Source: Streptomyces sp. NRRL WC-3618 (lineage in GTDB: Bacteria > Actinomycetota > Actinomycetes > Streptomycetales > Streptomycetaceae). From it: a stretch of 64,000 nucleotides of DNA. Below, piece by piece: positions 44,872 to 53,206 of the stretch. The DNA is taken from the NCBI RefSeq assembly GCF_001280005.1, contig NZ_LGDW01000452.1:1-64000 (forward strand), in the 5' to 3' direction. Both the position numbers and the translations under genes were made by a program. Each line of letters starts with the position of its first letter. The stretch's first letter is position 1. Below the pieces are notes generated by a model, which saw only the letters and a program-made list of their open reading frames with translations, did not search any database and was not told the origin of the DNA.

Positions 44872-45953
44872 GCGGCGCAACGGACTTCGTGTACGAGGCC
44901 CAGCCGATGCGGGTCGTGCTGCGGGCCGGGGCCGCCGTGACCGCGACGGCCGGGGAAGCCGAACGGCTGGGCCTGCGACGCCTGCTGGTGGTGTGCGGGA
45001 CACGCGGGAAGGACACCGCTCAGGCGGTCGGCGACTCGCTCGGACCGGCCCTGGCGGGTCTGCACGACGAGGCGAGGATGCACGTCCCCGTCGAAGTCGC
45101 CGACCGGGCGGTCGAGGTGGCGCTCGCGGTGGGCGCCGACGGGTGTGTGGCGGTCGGCGGCGGCAGCGCGATCGGCCTCGGCAAGGCGATCGCGCTGCGC
45201 ACCGGGCTGCCGCTGATCGCCGTGCCCTCCACCTACTCCGGCTCGGAGATGACCCCCGTCTGGGGCCTGACCGAGCAGGGCGTGAAACGCACCGGCCGCG
45301 ACCGGTCCGTCCTCCCGCGCAGTGTCGTGTACGACCCCGAACTGACCCTCTCCCTGCCGGTCCCGCTCTCGGTCACCAGCGGCATCAACGCGATCGCGCA
45401 CGCGGTGGAGGCCCTCTACGCCCCCGACGCCTCGCCGCTCGTCTCCCTGATGGCGAGGGAGGGCGTACGGGCGATGGCCGAGGCGCTCCCGGACGTGGCC
45501 GCCGACCCCGCGTCCCTCGACGCGCGCGGCCGGGCCCTGTACGGGGCGTGGCTGTGCGGCTCCTGCCTCGGCGCCACCACGATGGGCCTGCACCACAAGC
45601 TGTGCCATGTCCTCGGCGGCGCCTTCGGCCTGCCGCACGCCGAGACCCACACGGTGGTCCTGCCGCACGCCCTGGCCTACAACGCGCCCGCCGCACCGGA
45701 CGCGGCCGACGCCGTCGCCCGAGCGCTGGGCGGCGCACCCGATGCCCCAACCGCCCTGTGGGAGCTGGCCGGACGCCTCGGCGCCCCGCGTTCCCTCGCC
45801 GAACTGGGCCTCACCGAGGCCGACATGGCGGTCGCGGCCACCCAGGTCACCGGTCAACAGCCGTACGCCAACCCGCGCGAGGTCACACCGGAGGGCGTAC
45901 TCGGCCTGCTGCGCGCGGCATACCGGGGTGCGGCGCCCGGAACGACGGCCTGA
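44868..45953 (+). CDS. Maleylacetate reductase
   Basis: 361 residues of the iron-type alcohol dehydrogenase superfamily. It has the NAD-binding ADGCVAVGGGSAIGLGKAIA, PSTYSGSEMTPVWGLTE, and the histidine-rich GLHHKLCHVLGGAFGLPHAE followed by TVVLPHALAYN. It reduces maleylacetate to 3-oxoadipate, feeding the beta-ketoadipate pathway. GTG at 44868 overlaps the dioxygenase stop (GTGA). Completes the resorcinol to 3-oxoadipate route. Confidence 0.92.
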   Translation: MSGATDFVYEAQPMRVVLRAGAAVTATAGEAERLGLRRLLVVCGTRGKDTAQAVGDSLGPALAGLHDEARMHVPVEVADRAVEVALAVGADGCVAVGGGSAIGLGKAIALRTGLPLIAVPSTYSGSEMTPVWGLTEQGVKRTGRDRSVLPRSVVYDPELTLSLPVPLSVTSGINAIAHAVEALYAPDASPLVSLMAREGVRAMAEALPDVAADPASLDARGRALYGAWLCGSCLGATTMGLHHKLCHVLGGAFGLPHAETHTVVLPHALAYNAPAAPDAADAVARALGGAPDAPTALWELAGRLGAPRSLAELGLTEADMAVAATQVTGQQPYANPREVTPEGVLGLLRAAYRGAAPGTTA

Positions 45954-45978
45954 GAACAACGAGAGCAGAACGACACAG

Positions 45979-46053
45979 AAGTACGGCAGAGAAGTACGAC
46001 GCACAGGTACGGCACAGAAGTACGGCAAGTAAGTACGGCAAGTAAGTACGGCA
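45979..46053 (+). repeat. Short tandem repeat of AAGTACGGCA
   Basis: AAGTACGGCA occurs at 45979, 46018, 46031 and 46044, the last three at exact 13-bp spacing (unit AAGTACGGCAAGT), with degenerate copies between. It lies between the reductase stop and the start of the YceI gene, just before its ribosome site. Confidence 0.75.
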
Positions 46054-46067
46054 GAAAGGTAATCCTC

Positions 46068-46979
46068 ATGGCCCTCGCACTGCTCAGGCGCCTGCGTTCC
46101 AAAGGCGTCACCGATCGCGAGGGCCTCTCACTCGCCCTGCCGCCCGGAGCCGGCGCCCTCGGCTGCGAGGTCCTCGACCCGCTGGGCCAGCCCATGGGCG
46201 GCGCAGAGGTGACGGTGAGCGCGACCGGCGTCCACCAGGTGGTGGCACGCGGTACGACGGACCCGTACGGCTACTTCCTCGCCGTGCTGCCGGCGGGCAG
46301 CTACAGCCTCATGGTCAGCGCCGAGGGGCTGACGCCGTACCGCGAGAGGGTAGATCTCCTCGACGGCGTGATGCTCCCGGCGCAACGTGTGCGGCTGGAG
46401 CCGGCCCGGCCGCTGGATCTGCCGGTGCCCGGCAGCTGGCTGTTCGACCCGCCGCACACCGCGATCCGGTTCATCGCCAAGCATGTCGGCATGGGCCATG
46501 TGCACGGCCGCTTCGAGCGGTTCGAGGGCGGTATCCAGGTGGCGCGGACGATGACCGACTCCCGGGTCCAGGTCCGTATCGACGCGTCGAGCATCACGAC
46601 CGGGAACCGGACCAGGGACAACCATCTGCGGTCGGCGGACTTCCTGGACGTCGAGCGCTATCCGCACATCGACTTCGTGAGCTCGCGTTTCTCCTACCGG
46701 GCCGGTGCGAAATGGGTGGTGCAGGGGTCGCTCACGATGCACGGGGTGAGCCGCTCCATGTCGCTGGACACGACCTACCTGGGGTCGGTCAACGGCGGCT
46801 ACGGCGAGGAGTTGCGCTGCGCGGCCCTGGCCCGGGCGGAACTGCATCGCGAGGACTACACCCTCAACTGGCGTTCCATGCTGGCCCGGGGCATCGCCGT
46901 GGTCGGCCCGACGGTCCAACTGGAGCTGGACATACAGGCGATGTACAGGACGCACGGCACGCCGACGCCGCCGGAATAG
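46068..46979 (+). CDS. YceI-family protein with N-terminal carboxypeptidase-regulatory-like domain
   Basis: 303 residues. The first 115 form a small beta-sandwich (LGCEVLDPLGQPMGGAEVTV, LPAGSYSLMVSAEGLTPY). The rest is a YceI lipocalin-like barrel (GSWLFDPPHTAIRFIAKHVG, VRIDASSITTGNRTRDNHLR, DVERYPHIDF, GSLTMHGVSRSMSL), which binds isoprenoid-like ligands. No signal peptide is evident. Starts at an ATG after AAAGG directly downstream of a tandem repeat. Role unknown. Confidence 0.85.
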   Translation: MALALLRRLRSKGVTDREGLSLALPPGAGALGCEVLDPLGQPMGGAEVTVSATGVHQVVARGTTDPYGYFLAVLPAGSYSLMVSAEGLTPYRERVDLLDGVMLPAQRVRLEPARPLDLPVPGSWLFDPPHTAIRFIAKHVGMGHVHGRFERFEGGIQVARTMTDSRVQVRIDASSITTGNRTRDNHLRSADFLDVERYPHIDFVSSRFSYRAGAKWVVQGSLTMHGVSRSMSLDTTYLGSVNGGYGEELRCAALARAELHREDYTLNWRSMLARGIAVVGPTVQLELDIQAMYRTHGTPTPPE

Positions 46980-47096
46980 CCAAGAAGTCTGCCGGGAGTC
47001 CCTGAACATTTCCTTCCGAGTGACCCGTTCGTGGTGTGGGCATGCCAATCTGACCGAGCGCCTTTCCCCGGGGCGTCATTCGATCAGGAGGCCCCC

Positions 47097-47864
47097 GTGA
47101 CCAGACATGTCCGCACCCGCAGAGCCTCGCTCGTCCTCGGCAGCGCGGTCGCGCTGGTCGTCGCCCTCCCCGGTACCGCCCTCGCCGACCCGCCCGGCGC
47201 CCTGCCCGCCAACGCGGACAGCACCGAGCAGACGTACCAGCCGGCCTACGACTACGACACGGACGGCTGCTACTCCAGCGCCGCCATCGGTCCCACGGGC
47301 ATCCTCAACGGTGGCCTCAAACCGTCCGGCGCCCTCAACGGGCAGTGCAGGACCGCCGCCCACCTCGACAACACCAACGGCTACGCCCGCTACAAGTGCA
47401 ACAACGGCTGGTGCGCGATCATCTACGGCCTCTACTTCGAGAAGGACCAGGCCGTCGCGGGCAGCGGCATCGGCGGGCACCGGCACGACTGGGAGCACGT
47501 GGTGGTGTGGGTGCGGGACGGCGTGGCGCAGTACGTCTCGACGTCCAACCACGGCGGCTTCACCGTCCACAACCGGGACGAGGTCCGCTGGGACGGCACG
47601 CACCCCAAGATCGTCTATCACAAGGACGGCATCAGGACGCACTGCTTCCGCCTCGCGGGCAGCAACGACGAGCCGCCGGAGAACCACAAGGGGACCTGGC
47701 AGTTCCCGGCGCTCGTCGGCTGGAACGGCTACCCGTCAGGCGTCCGCGACAAGTTGACCTCCGCCGACTGGGGCAGCGCCAACTTCGGCCTCAAGGACGG
47801 CAACTTCAACTCCCACCTGGCGAAGGCCATGCCGGCGGGCATCGCATTCGACCCGAGCGCCTGA
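47097..47864 (+). CDS. NPP1-family necrosis-inducing-type protein (NLP)
   Basis: 255 residues. Signal peptide: TRRASLVLGSAVALVVALPG, cut near TALAD. The secreted domain holds the NLP heptapeptide GHRHDWE at about 127-133, with cysteines in YKCNNGWCAI and RTHCFRLAG. In plant pathogens such proteins insert into plant plasma membranes by binding sphingolipid headgroups and cause necrosis in dicots; the metal-binding heptapeptide is intact. GTG at 47097 is chosen since AGGAGG precedes it. Stands alone, 1.9 kb from the coronafacoyl-type cluster. Toxicity is inferred, and many NLPs are non-toxic. Confidence 0.88.
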   Translation: MTRHVRTRRASLVLGSAVALVVALPGTALADPPGALPANADSTEQTYQPAYDYDTDGCYSSAAIGPTGILNGGLKPSGALNGQCRTAAHLDNTNGYARYKCNNGWCAIIYGLYFEKDQAVAGSGIGGHRHDWEHVVVWVRDGVAQYVSTSNHGGFTVHNRDEVRWDGTHPKIVYHKDGIRTHCFRLAGSNDEPPENHKGTWQFPALVGWNGYPSGVRDKLTSADWGSANFGLKDGNFNSHLAKAMPAGIAFDPSA

Positions 47865-47875
47865 CACCGCTCCGG

Positions 47876-48394
47876 TCACTCGCAGCCGACGCCGTCGCCG
47901 TCCCGGTCGAGATGCGGTGCGTAGCCGGGATCACCGACATGCACCGGGGCGGCTCCGGCGGCGCGGGCCGCCGCGCAGTTCTGGTAGTACACGTCGCCGC
48001 CACCGGAGCCCCCGTCGCTTCCGGAGCCCCCGTCTGATCCGCCGTCGGATCCGGTGTCGGCGTCCACTGCCGGTTCGGCCGTCACCGTCCTCGTCGCCCG
48101 CACGGTGACCGTGGCGGCGGGTTCGGGCGTGGCGGTCTCGGTGGCCGTAGCCGTGGCCGTAACTGTGGCGGTCGCCGTGGCGGTGACGGTCGCGGTCGGC
48201 CGTGGGTCGGCGGACACCGGGTCTTTCCCGTCCTCCTGGCCGCCCCCACTCATGGCGAGGCCGATGACGAACGCGAGCCCGATGGCGGGCAGCACGAATC
48301 TCTTACGCGCCCATCTCGGGCCCCGCCGGTCCGGTGCCGGGCTCGGTGGCGGAGTCTGGGGCGGGTTGCCGGGAGTGTTGTACGGGTTGCTCAT
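47876..48394 (-). CDS. Excalibur calcium-binding-domain membrane protein
   Basis: 172 residues. Proline-rich cytoplasmic start, one membrane span (FVLPAIGLAFVIGLAMSGG), a long Thr/Ala/Val repeat linker (VTATATATVTATATATETAT), a Gly/Ser stretch, and a C-terminal excalibur domain with YYQNCAAARAAG and the calcium loop DRDGDGVGCE. Surface exposed, function unknown. Convergent with the NPP1 gene with an 11-bp gap. Confidence 0.85.
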   Translation of the reverse strand: MSNPYNTPGNPPQTPPPSPAPDRRGPRWARKRFVLPAIGLAFVIGLAMSGGGQEDGKDPVSADPRPTATVTATATATVTATATATETATPEPAATVTVRATRTVTAEPAVDADTGSDGGSDGGSGSDGGSGGGDVYYQNCAAARAAGAAPVHVGDPGYAPHLDRDGDGVGCE

Positions 48395-48562
48395 GCTCGT
48401 CCCCCCTGTTGTGTTTCGGGTGGGACGACGTTAGAGCGTCGGTTGGGGCGATAAGGGTCCCTTGGTGTCCCGGTGACCGTTCCGTGACCGCTCGGAGGCA
48501 CGGGCGGGTGTGCGGTAGGGTTTGTCTGTGCGATCACGCCGGGCAACCGCGGGTCGACGCAC

Positions 48563-48626
<64 letters not shown>

Positions 48627-48636
<10 letters not shown>

Positions 48637-48653
48637 CTGGTCGTCCCGACTGG
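48627..48653 (+). repeat. 13-bp tandem duplication of the tRNA 3' end
   Basis: GTCGTCCCGACTGG at 48627-48640 is followed directly by a second copy at 48640-48653 (period 13 bp). The first covers the tRNA acceptor strand, the second lies downstream of the tRNA. Resembles the kind of short duplication seen at attachment sites but may be slippage. Confidence 0.7.
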
Positions 48654-48667
48654 AGACAGTCGCAGGT

Positions 48668-48703
48668 GAGGGCCGGTTTCGGAGATATCCGAAACCGGCC
48701 CTC
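48668..48703 (+). terminator. Terminator of the tRNA-Pro gene
   Basis: Perfect 16-base arms (48668-48683, 48688-48703) around a GATA tetraloop, 32 nt beyond the tRNA. From here to 48977 I see no gene. Confidence 0.85.
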
Positions 48704-48977
48704 GGCTGTTCTTGGAGACCCCTCGACGATGAGGGCCGACACTCCCGAAAACACCCCACCCACGAGCTCGTTGACATCTCGCACGCCATGCCAACGACGG
48801 TTGTCACCCTTCGGTGCCACCGATTACGGGGCAGAGTCGTTCGTTTGACAGACCCCAGCGGGTAGATGACTGCTCGGCGGACGGTCCCTGAGCCAGGTCA
48901 TCGCGGCCGTCGCAGCCCATCGCGGCGAAGGCCGTTGGCGGTGAGGTCCCGCTCCGGTGACTGACCGGGGCTGAGGG

Positions 48978-50888
48978 CTATTCGGCCCACCGGACGGAGT
49001 CCTCGAGCGGGCAGCGCGCGCTCCGGTGGAGCGGTGTGGTCGTGGCCCGTCCGGTGCGCAGGACCGCCAGGACCTCGTTGTCCCCGTCGGGGCCGAGTCC
49101 GGCCGCCGGGCTACCGAACTCGGCGCCCAGCGGCTGGACGGCGTATCCGGCCTCGGTCAGTGCGAGCCAGATGTGCATCAGTGTGGCTCCCGCTTCGAGG
49201 CGGTCGGCGACGGTTCGGCGCGGGCCGCGCAGGACGAGCACGGCCCCGCAGTCGCGCAGCCTCCGTGCCCGGACGCCGGCCGCCGCCGAGGCCAGTTGGC
49301 GGACCAGCGCCCGCGGTACCGCCTCGCGGTCGACGGCGCGGGCGAGCACGCCGGTCGCCCCCGAGAGGTCGAGGAGGTCGCGGGGGTCCCCGAAGGAACG
49401 GTGGCCGCTGTCGTTCCGTGCGCGTTCCCGCAGCCAGGCCCGGAGTGGGGCGTCCGACGCCGGATCGGCGGCCATGGCCGAGTCGAGCTCGGTCCGGGCG
49501 AGCCGGGCCAGGGCGGTGGGGCCGGTCACCGTCTCCAGGACGAGGTCCCGCTCGGCGCACAGCAGCTCGATCCGCTTCGCCGTCGCCGTGTCGAGAGGGG
49601 TGCGCAGCAGGCCCTCCCGGTGGGTGGAGCGCAGGCCGAGCGCGCCCTGCCGGACGAGGACGTCGTCGCGGAGGCGGTCGCAGTGGAACCGGCCGACGAA
49701 CGCGGACGTCCCGTCCTCGTCGGCCGGCTGATCCGACGCGGTCGAGGCCTCCCACTTGCCGTGCGCCAGGTAGGCCATGGATCCCAGAGCGCAGCCGAGG
49801 CTCTCCGCCCAGCCCAGCGGATCCCGGACAGCGGCGGGCCAGCGCTGCGGGTCGTGCGCCAGCCGCACCGTGCGGTCGTCGAGGAGTTCGAACGCCCACG
49901 GCTGGGCGTTGAAGGCGGAAGGAGCGAGCCGGGCGCCGTCCAGCACGGTGGCGAGCCGCTCGGGCAGCGGGCGCGGGGGCTGTGGCGGGGCCGAGGGCCG
50001 GAGGGGACCGCGCCGGGCGGCGGCGCGCAGCGCCAGACGGGACCGTGCGATCTCCACCGGCAGCCTCGCCCGGTGCAGCAGGGCGGCCGGGCGGGTCATG
50101 ACCGCGGCGTGCACGTCCAGGGTGATGATGTCCCGTGTCCTGCGGTTCATGAGCAGGTCCACGACCGCTCTGGCGGTCAGTGTGGCCAGGCCGAGGACGC
50201 AGTAGCCGATCTGCGGCCAGGCGCCCCCGTTGACGATCCGGTCCGTCTGTACGGCCAGGAAGTCGCTGGGGACCTGGGTTTTGCCGATCCACCGCAACGA
50301 TTCCCACACGCGGTTCTCGCGGTGCGCCTCGGCGCTCGCCCTGCCGTAGAACGGCACCGGGTTGCGCCGGTAGTCGAAGACGTACAAGGTCGGTTTCCCG
50401 CCGAAGTCCATACCCGCCAGGACGGGGATGCCGAGCCGGGCCGCCCGCTCGTGCAGTTGGTACTTGACCCAGGACGACATCGTCGGGTCGATGCCGTCGA
50501 AGACGATGTGAGCGCCGTCGAGTGCCTCGTCGAGGTTCTCCAGGGTCAACCCCTGCGGATAGGCGGTCACTTCGGCCGACGGGTTGAGCGCGCGAATCCG
50601 GTCGGCGATCGCCTCGGGCTTCGAACGGCCCAGGTCGGCCTGTACGCAGGCCTGCCGGTTCAGGTTCGAGACGTCGAAGGTGTCGGGGTCGGCAAGCCGG
50701 AAGCGCAGCACACCGAGCCGGGCCAGTGGTTCGACGACCCCGCCGCCGCCTCCGCATCCCGCCACGAGCACGGTCGCGGCGCGTACGGCCGCCTGTTCCC
50801 GTTCGCTGAGGATGCCGGCGTTGCGGCTCACCGCCTCGGCCCCGGCGGCCACCACGTCGATGTCCGCCCGGTGGGTGTCAGTGGCCAT
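48978..50888 (-). CDS. ThiF/E1-like domain fused to a nitroreductase-like domain (Rv1355c type; coronafacoyl cluster ORF1-like)
   Basis: 636 residues. N-terminal ThiF/MoeB/E1-like domain (about 30-280): nucleotide loop VLVAGCGGGGGVVEPLARLG, adenylating arginine in DVSNLNRQACVQADLG, KPEAIADRIRALNP, and FDGIDPTMSSWVKYQLH. The C-terminal half (about 310-620) resembles a degenerate nitroreductase (LDGARLAPSAFNAQPWAFEL). No zinc-cysteine pairs of classical E1 enzymes are seen. The Streptomyces scabies coronafacoyl cluster has a ThiF-family gene (orf1) next to cfaR that is reported to help CfaR activate the cluster; this gene has the same position. Same strand as cfaR, 105 bp downstream of it. How it helps is not known. 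Confidence 0.8.
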   Translation of the reverse strand: MATDTHRADIDVVAAGAEAVSRNAGILSEREQAAVRAATVLVAGCGGGGGVVEPLARLGVLRFRLADPDTFDVSNLNRQACVQADLGRSKPEAIADRIRALNPSAEVTAYPQGLTLENLDEALDGAHIVFDGIDPTMSSWVKYQLHERAARLGIPVLAGMDFGGKPTLYVFDYRRNPVPFYGRASAEAHRENRVWESLRWIGKTQVPSDFLAVQTDRIVNGGAWPQIGYCVLGLATLTARAVVDLLMNRRTRDIITLDVHAAVMTRPAALLHRARLPVEIARSRLALRAAARRGPLRPSAPPQPPRPLPERLATVLDGARLAPSAFNAQPWAFELLDDRTVRLAHDPQRWPAAVRDPLGWAESLGCALGSMAYLAHGKWEASTASDQPADEDGTSAFVGRFHCDRLRDDVLVRQGALGLRSTHREGLLRTPLDTATAKRIELLCAERDLVLETVTGPTALARLARTELDSAMAADPASDAPLRAWLRERARNDSGHRSFGDPRDLLDLSGATGVLARAVDREAVPRALVRQLASAAAGVRARRLRDCGAVLVLRGPRRTVADRLEAGATLMHIWLALTEAGYAVQPLGAEFGSPAAGLGPDGDNEVLAVLRTGRATTTPLHRSARCPLEDSVRWAE

Positions 50889-50993
50889 GGCTGGTTCCGT
50901 TCGCTCGGCGCTCGTGTGGGGTCCGCGCTCCGGCAGCGGTGGAGCGAAGTGCCGTACGGCGCTGGTGGGAGGGGGGCCGGGGGTGTGTTCGGC

Positions 50994-51842
50994 TCATGCG
51001 CGTTCCAGTTCCGGGTGGTGGCCGCCTGCGGCGAGCACCGGTGCGGGCCGTCGTGCGTCGACGACGTTGTCGGACGGGCGGGGAGCCGGTCCACGGGCGA
51101 GGTCCGCGGGCGCGGGGGCCGAGGTGGGGCAGGCGGACCCGCCGACCGGGAACCGCGTCGTCTGCTGGGGCCTGATCCGGGGCGGCCAGCAGTGCGGGAC
51201 GAGGATGTCGAGAGCGTAGGCGCGGGCGACCAGCGCGGACCGGGTGGGGGCCTTCAGCTTCCTCAGCATCGCGCTGATGTGATACTCGACGCCGTGGCTG
51301 CTGAGGCCGAGCCGGGAGGCCAACTGCTGGGTGGACAGCCCGGCGGCCACGCCTTCCAGGATGCGGGCGGGCACCTCGGCGAGCGCCGCGGCCAGTGGGA
51401 GTGGGGGGCTGTGGACGGCGTCCGGGACGATGATCGCGATCGCGGCGCAGTCGGTGCGGCAGACGTGCAGGACGGTGTCGAGCGCGATGCCCGTGACCAG
51501 ACAGTCCCTGTCCGTGAGGTTCCCGTCCACGAGCATCAGGCGGATGCTGAAGTTACCGCACCGCCCGTCGACGAGCTGGGAGAAGTGTTCCTCCAGGCTC
51601 GCCGCGGCCGTCGGGTGGAAGAGCCGTGACAGGGGTTCCCCCGTCATCTCCTCGAGAACGATCCCGAACTGCTCGCAGAGCGCGTCGTTCGCCTCCACGA
51701 CCCGGAGGCCGGTGTCGAGATGGACGATGCCGAGTGCCGCGGTGACCGCCGGCGGGGGCGCTGGTGTCGACGGGTCCCCGGACTTCGCCCCGACGGGCTC
51801 TGGGTGTGGCTCCAGAATCGTGGCCTTGGGCAGGATGGACAA
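50994..51842 (-). CDS. cfaR: PAS-LuxR transcriptional regulator, CfaR-like
   Basis: 282 residues. A PAS domain (about 35-140: ALGIVHLDTGLRVVEANDAL, then EEMTGEPLSRLFHPT) is followed by a LuxR-type HTH (about 155-215: VPARILEGVAAGLSTQQLAS, then SSHGVEYHISAMLRKLKA). The architecture is that of CfaR of Streptomyces scabies and the polyene regulator PimM, which bind a 16-bp palindrome next to the -35 box. An extra tail of about 65 residues after the HTH is rich in Pro/Ala. It lies opposite the cfa biosynthetic genes, which it should activate. No TTA codon was seen. Confidence 0.82.
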   Translation of the reverse strand: MSILPKATILEPHPEPVGAKSGDPSTPAPPPAVTAALGIVHLDTGLRVVEANDALCEQFGIVLEEMTGEPLSRLFHPTAAASLEEHFSQLVDGRCGNFSIRLMLVDGNLTDRDCLVTGIALDTVLHVCRTDCAAIAIIVPDAVHSPPLPLAAALAEVPARILEGVAAGLSTQQLASRLGLSSHGVEYHISAMLRKLKAPTRSALVARAYALDILVPHCWPPRIRPQQTTRFPVGGSACPTSAPAPADLARGPAPRPSDNVVDARRPAPVLAAGGHHPELERA

Positions 51843-52051
51843 GGCAGTACCTCTTTCGGGCGGGGCCGGAAGGGACCCGGGTGTGCAGCGCTCGGCCGGC
51901 GCCGGTGGAGTGTCCTGTGTCGGGCGCCCTTGTCTCTTTCGTCAGGTTGGACTGAGAAGGCCGTGTGGGGGACCCGGTTCTCCATCGGACGGGGGTGGGG
52001 GAGAGCCGTCCGACCGCCGCGGGGCGTGGTCGTACGAGGTCTCCTGGTGGG

Positions 52052-52309
52052 GCGGGTCTGCGGTGGCACCTGGTCTTTCCCACCACCACGCTTCTTTTCC
52101 ACCAGGCCCGCCGGAGCGAGTTCCGCATAGCGGATCCTGGTGCGGTCCACTGCTCGCGCAGACACCCCCGCCGATTCGGCGATGTCTTTACGGCGGCACC
52201 CCTCGCCGGCCCATAACACGATGGGGTCCCTTAATGCCATATCTACCGTCACGTGCCAGTCCGCCGCCAACACGCGTAACTCTGCCAGCTGTCCCGAAGA
52301 GAGGTTCAT
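52052..52309 (-). pseudogene. HTH fragment, N-terminus of an IS630-type transposase, with three TTA codons
   Basis: An ATG at 52309 opens a frame whose first 85 or so residues form a transposase-type HTH (IVLWAGEGCRRKDIAESAGV, then VDRTRIRYAELAPAGLVEKK). The IS630 catalytic DDE part is missing. The frame stays open to 51644 but overlaps cfaR from 51842 on and loses codon bias, so the true product is short. Leucines 11, 26 and 32 are TTA, the rare codon read only by the bldA tRNA. Either a transposase remnant or a small co-opted DNA-binding protein. Confidence 0.5.
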
Positions 52310-53110
52310 ACCCTGCCCGATGAACTGAAGGTCATAAAGCGAACAGAAACCGGATAATGAGATGCTAGGGGGTGAAATCCTGGCCTCCTTCGCCCGCTTG
52401 GCGCCTCGGTACCGAACGACGGATGTTCGAGTCGGCGCCGGGAGTGAACGCTTGGTTCCGGTGGCCGATTATTACACCGCTGTCGATCGCGACTCCAGAG
52501 TAAAATCGCTAATTGTGTGCACCGCCGAGGTGCTCTCGCGGCGGGATCCGGTCCGGCTGTGCTGTGCCAAAGCCAGGTGCGACAGGCAGGTCGGCGCACG
52601 CGCGGGACGCCGTGGGCAGCCTTCGAGGACGGCCTTCTCCGCGAGGGGTGAACCGGTGCCCGCCATGCCCGCCCGCCCGGCGCCGTCACTGACGCGGTCG
52701 GCGCAACTCCTCTGGGTGTAGGTACGGCCCACCGTGATCACGAACGTTTGTGACGACGTATCAAAAACCAGCTGCTGCGCCCGGCGTGAGACCCGTACCA
52801 CGGCGGCGGAGATGGTCACCTCCTCCCGAAGGGCCGCGCCGCGGACGAGGAACGCCGCGGAGCGGGCCGCAACTGGAAGGCCCGCCAGGTGATCAACACA
52901 GCTGCCGCACCAGTGGATGAGCATGCGGACCGGACGCCGAACGAAGGACACCCGCGAGTACAAGTGGCCCTGGCTCGATGCCCGGTCGCCCTCGGCCGCG
53001 GCCGCCACCGAGCCGCCGCACGAGCCTGCCACCAGCGCCGACACACCCTTCAGGGCCAGCCATGACCAGGGCTGCGGCTGCCGTGTCCGACGCCAACCCA
53101 AGCGCGAAGA
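52310..53110. other. 800-bp gap between the regulators and the cfa operon, no convincing gene
   Basis: Base composition is lower in GC near 52330-52530 and 52730-52780. A minus-strand frame of 209 residues (52472-53101) has fair third-position GC but no recognisable domain, and its start would abut the cfa promoter. A CTAGGG/TCCTGG half-palindrome occurs at 52364-52382. I cannot assign a function. Confidence 0.4.
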
Positions 53111-53156
53111 CTAAGGGTTCTTCTAGTCGACCGTCGTTCTGTGGCCCTTGTATGGT
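53111..53156 (+). promoter_or_regulatory. cfa1 promoter with CfaR-type operator
   Basis: CTAAGGGTTCTTCTAG (53111-53126) matches 11 of 16 positions of the PAS-LuxR (PimM) consensus as I remember it, CTVGGGAWWTCCCBAG. It directly abuts a -35 candidate TCGACC (53127-53132), and TATGGT (53151-53156) follows at 18 bp as -10. CfaR is reported to bind immediately upstream of the -35 box of cfa1. The start codon is 51 bp after the -10. Confidence 0.65.
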
Positions 53157-53206
53157 CGCACTGCCTCCGCAGGTCGGCCCCATTCGGCACTACAGGAGAC
53201 TTCCCA

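Noticed and set aside
45979..46053. Possible small CRISPR array
   Set aside because: Units are 13 bp with no unique spacers and no cas genes nearby. It is a simple tandem repeat.
49026..51629. An 867-residue plus-strand open frame
   Set aside because: Antisense to the ThiF-like gene and the PAS-LuxR gene, both of which have clear domains. Composition is typical of a shadow frame.
52364..52382. Second CfaR-type operator (CTAGGG ... TCCTGG)
   Set aside because: The arms are spaced about three bases too widely for the PAS-LuxR consensus and there is no promoter pattern beside it.
52472..53101. Minus-strand frame of 209 residues between the regulators and cfa1
   Set aside because: Third-position GC is moderate, but no domain or ribosome site is seen, and its start would touch the CfaR-type operator. 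Left as unassigned.
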